64,000 bases of DNA from Zanthoxylum bungeanum (Eukaryota > Streptophyta > Magnoliopsida > Sapindales > Rutaceae), in the NCBI GenBank assembly GCA_019454045.1, contig SKCR01025339.1, positions 62,001-126,000 on the forward strand, given 5' to 3'. Under the pieces are notes generated by a model that saw nothing but the letters and a program-made list of their open reading frames with translations, made no database searches and was not told the origin of the DNA. A program made the translations under genes and the position numbers. Positions 61,637 to 64,000 of the stretch are shown piece after piece. How positions within the stretch are numbered: the stretch's first letter is position 1; the number at the start of each line of letters is the position of its first letter.

Positions 61637-63697
61637 CTCGATTGCAATAGTCCAACTATTCAATCAACGATATCAGGTACACTCAAAATGTAATGGTTAC
61701 TATAGTCCAACTATATAACCAACTACAAGTGGAGTAGTGTCTTGTACAGTCTAACTGTTCAAAGAAAGCAATATTCAATATTAGTCCCACTAATATATAT
61801 TTATAACGACGATGAATAAAATAAAAGAGAGTGTGTAAGCAAATATTAAATGAAATTGCAAATTTAATACTGGCCTCCCACTATTTTTCGGCGAGCCTCT
61901 AACCATCTGTGGAGTACTCGGGAAACCCAATTTCCTAGTGGGCTAAGATCCCGTTAAATAACATACAACCTTGACTTTGGCCAACAAGCTGTATGAAACT
62001 TAACTAGGTAGATCTCTAAGATCAGTTGGATCTCATCCAATTCATAGATCCGGTAGGTGGACTTCCAAGTCCGAGATATATATCCAATATATATTTCTTA
62101 ACCTTTTCCTTTGAATCAACTAAGCCTTGGCTTTGGCTCAACAAGCTTAATAATTCCAGTTAAGCTTGACCTATTGACAATGGGAAAGCTTCATAATCCA
62201 CGTCGATGTACATAAGTGACCTTGAATTTGGCTAACAAATCACAACTGCCCAAGACATGCGATATGTAACAAACTTTTGTGGTTCAAACACATCCGCGAT
62301 GGACAATGATCTTGACTTTGGCCAACGAACCAATACCAATCTTGGATATTGAGAAAGAACCACTCAATGGAAGGAAATCGCTTAATATTAAAGTCAGGGT
62401 TTTTTCGCGTAAATTGGAAACCAATTTATTATCTTTGATTAGGTCTCATCATACACCCTTAAACATACATTCTAAAAGCATAATAAGGCGCGAATAAATT
62501 AATAATGATATGCGGATGGATATATAACAATTTGTTCCTAGAACAAATCTCTCAATTTCCTCTCTTCCGCTAGCACTTTACATACTTCTACCCAATTATA
62601 TAATACATTAAAGAAACCTTATTTACATTGAGGGGGATTGGTGAGAAGAGAAATACAAAGAGTAAAGAGATAATAGGCTGGACACGCAGGTCCAATTTAA
62701 TAAATTCTGAATTTATTACAACAATTTCCAAAATTGCCCCCACCCTTCTAATATTCATCCGATATATATTATTCATACAAATACATCCAAGTATTCACAA
62801 AAATCATGCTATCAATCAATCTAATCAAATTAATTAATCTTTGATTAATGACCATCCAATGTTCATACAACGATTTGATTTGCGCGAGTCCAACTCGTTT
62901 AAGAATAAATACTCAAAGTAAGTATTCTTGAATTATATCGAACTACAGTTTTAAATCCAATTCAAATTGTATCCAATACTAATTCGTATTTAATTCCAAA
63001 TTAAATAATTACACTTATTTTAGTGCCTTTTAGATTTAGATTCCAAATCCAATCTAAATGGGTCTCAAAGGCCCAATTAGCATCTAATACTATTTAATTA
63101 AAGTCCAATGAGCTTTCAATTAATTCTTTAGGCATGGACTTTGGCCATTATGGATCCAACCCAAGATGCCAAGGCCCAAGTTAGGAATCACCCTATGCCA
63201 AAAATCAATTTAGGCCCATTAACAAATAAATTATTAAAGGCCCAATTGTCATATTTGGACTTTATGGAAATGGTTTTAGGCCCAATTGGATCCAACCTAA
63301 TTGTCCAAAACCATACTTGGCCCAACCAAGCCCATTAAGCCCAAATACAACAAATTAGCCCAATCCAATTTAAAGACTAATTTATTATTAACATAATATT
63401 CCAAATATCACATTAATTTAATTAAAGTGTAATTACCACAATTAATTAATTAATCCAATATTTCCAAAACATCAATCAAACTAATTAATCATGTTTTAAT
63501 CATTCAATTCATGTCCAACACAAATTGAAGCAAAATCAACTCCTTCCAACATGCTATATGTCACGGCAATTGCAAGAAATAATACCCAATTTTGATTTCA
63601 ATCCAATTAAATCAACAATCAATATTCATTTATACATTTAACATATCCAATTGTCAAAAATCAAAAATCACCCTAGATTTCAAATCAAGCTTAGGAT
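61637..63697 (-). other. Long 5' leader of element B
   Basis: About 2.06 kb of non-coding DNA, colinear with 17601-19928 of element A (CACTATTTTTCGGCGAGCCT near 61880, GGCTGGACACGCAGGTCC near 62678). No ORF was recognised. Confidence 0.75.
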
Positions 63698-63710
63698 GGC
63701 TCTGATACCA
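63698..63710 (-). other. Primer-binding site of element B
   Basis: The minus strand reads TGGTATCAGAGCC, initiator tRNA-Met type, one base inside the LTR. Confidence 0.92.
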
Positions 63711-63711
63711 T

Positions 63712-64000
63712 TGTTAGTGTCTTAGACATGCCAATGATCTCTAAGCGTGATTCGTGTATGAATAATCAAGTGAGTTGCGGAAAAAACTTACATTGATTTG
63801 GATGAGAAGTTCAAAACATTCTTTGAAGATGGAAGCTCCAAGCTTAGATTTGAATCCCAAACTCAAGGGTGAGTTTCCCTATCACCTTAAATCAACTCAC
63901 AAAGTGCTAGCTTGATGGAAAATTGAAACAAAGTTTTCCAAAGGGGGAGAGGCATTCACGATTTTTGGAGAGAAAGAAGATGGATGAATAGTTCCAAATA
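63712..64000 (-). mobile_element. 5' LTR of element B, cut by the window edge
   Basis: It starts TGTTAGTGTCTTAGACATGCC and matches 38330-38620. The remainder lies beyond the window. Confidence 0.9.

Larger units (their letters stand above)
38330..64000 (-). mobile_element. Ty1/Copia element B (minus), a sister of A, extends past the window
   Basis: The left LTR starts TGTTAGTGCCCTAGACATGCC at 38330 and the right LTR starts with the matching sequence at 63712. The interior has the RH-RT-INT-PR-gag order when read on the plus strand, so the element is minus-oriented. It is inserted in the RT of element X and has itself received three LTR-bearing insertions plus one nested inside one of these. 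Without insertions the visible part is about 10 kb. Confidence 0.9.

Noticed and set aside
1..64000. Intact host protein-coding gene, tRNA or rRNA
   Set aside because: None seen. Every family-like frame belongs to a retroelement or its cargo, and the tRNA-like strings are primer-binding sites only.

Overview
The window looks like nuclear heterochromatin of a flowering plant, most likely a eudicot. It is AT-rich and almost wholly made of LTR retrotransposons nested in one another. Lineage markers read directly from the sequence are an Athila-type primer-binding site (18 nt complementary to tRNA-Asp), several Ty1/Copia elements primed by initiator tRNA-Met, a chromovirus-like Ty3/Gypsy gag, a Tat-like LTR with an antisense plant mobile domain (PMD) gene, and a hAT-like MITE. 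I found no intact single-copy host gene, no tRNA or rRNA gene and no CRISPR array. Every element coding region carries stops, frameshifts or deletions.

Layout. 1-2.9 kb: repeat-rich, LTR-like DNA on the minus strand, with a 53-bp palindromic tandem array and three ~175-bp tandem units. 3.1-6.9 kb: end of a Tat-like Ty3/Gypsy element with an antisense PMD pseudogene, a polypurine tract and a 540-bp LTR. This element is inserted in the gag-protease of a chromovirus whose remaining gag, PBS and LTR run to 8.44 kb. 8.4-12.1 kb: non-coding AT-rich DNA holding a 687-bp hAT-like MITE with target duplication. 12.1-22.0 kb: a Copia gag (element C, minus) split by a complete 9.3-kb Copia element (A, minus, 2.0-kb LTRs, TSD GTTTG). 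22.6-29.5 kb: Copia element I (plus), whose likely 5' LTR is split by a solo LTR of the A family (TSD ATTAA). 29.55-38.3 kb: two partial head-to-tail copies of another Copia element (X, plus), each with a leader carrying four repeats of one short hairpin-loop motif. 38.33 kb to beyond the right edge: Copia element B (minus, sister of A), inserted in the reverse transcriptase region of X.

B is itself a target. An 11.4-kb Athila unit (39521-50914, TSD TCATA) lies in its left LTR. A Copia solo LTR (51835-55904) lies in its RNase H region and in turn holds an Athila solo LTR (52742-54907, TSD GTGAC). A second Athila solo LTR (59104-61127) lies in its gag.

The most unusual content is in the 11.4-kb Athila unit. 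It is a non-autonomous tandem (LTR, internal, LTR, partial internal, truncated LTR). Reverse transcriptase, RNase H and the integrase core are deleted, so protease is joined to the integrase C-terminus in one frame. Where Athila elements carry an env-like gene it has an intronless LONELY GUY (LOG)-like cytokinin-activating phosphoribohydrolase gene, plus an unrecognised Cys-rich ORF. Other signals worth a second look are the hairpin-loop series in the X leaders, a dense array of ACGT-core sites directly upstream of the TATA box in one Athila solo LTR, and the antisense PMD gene.
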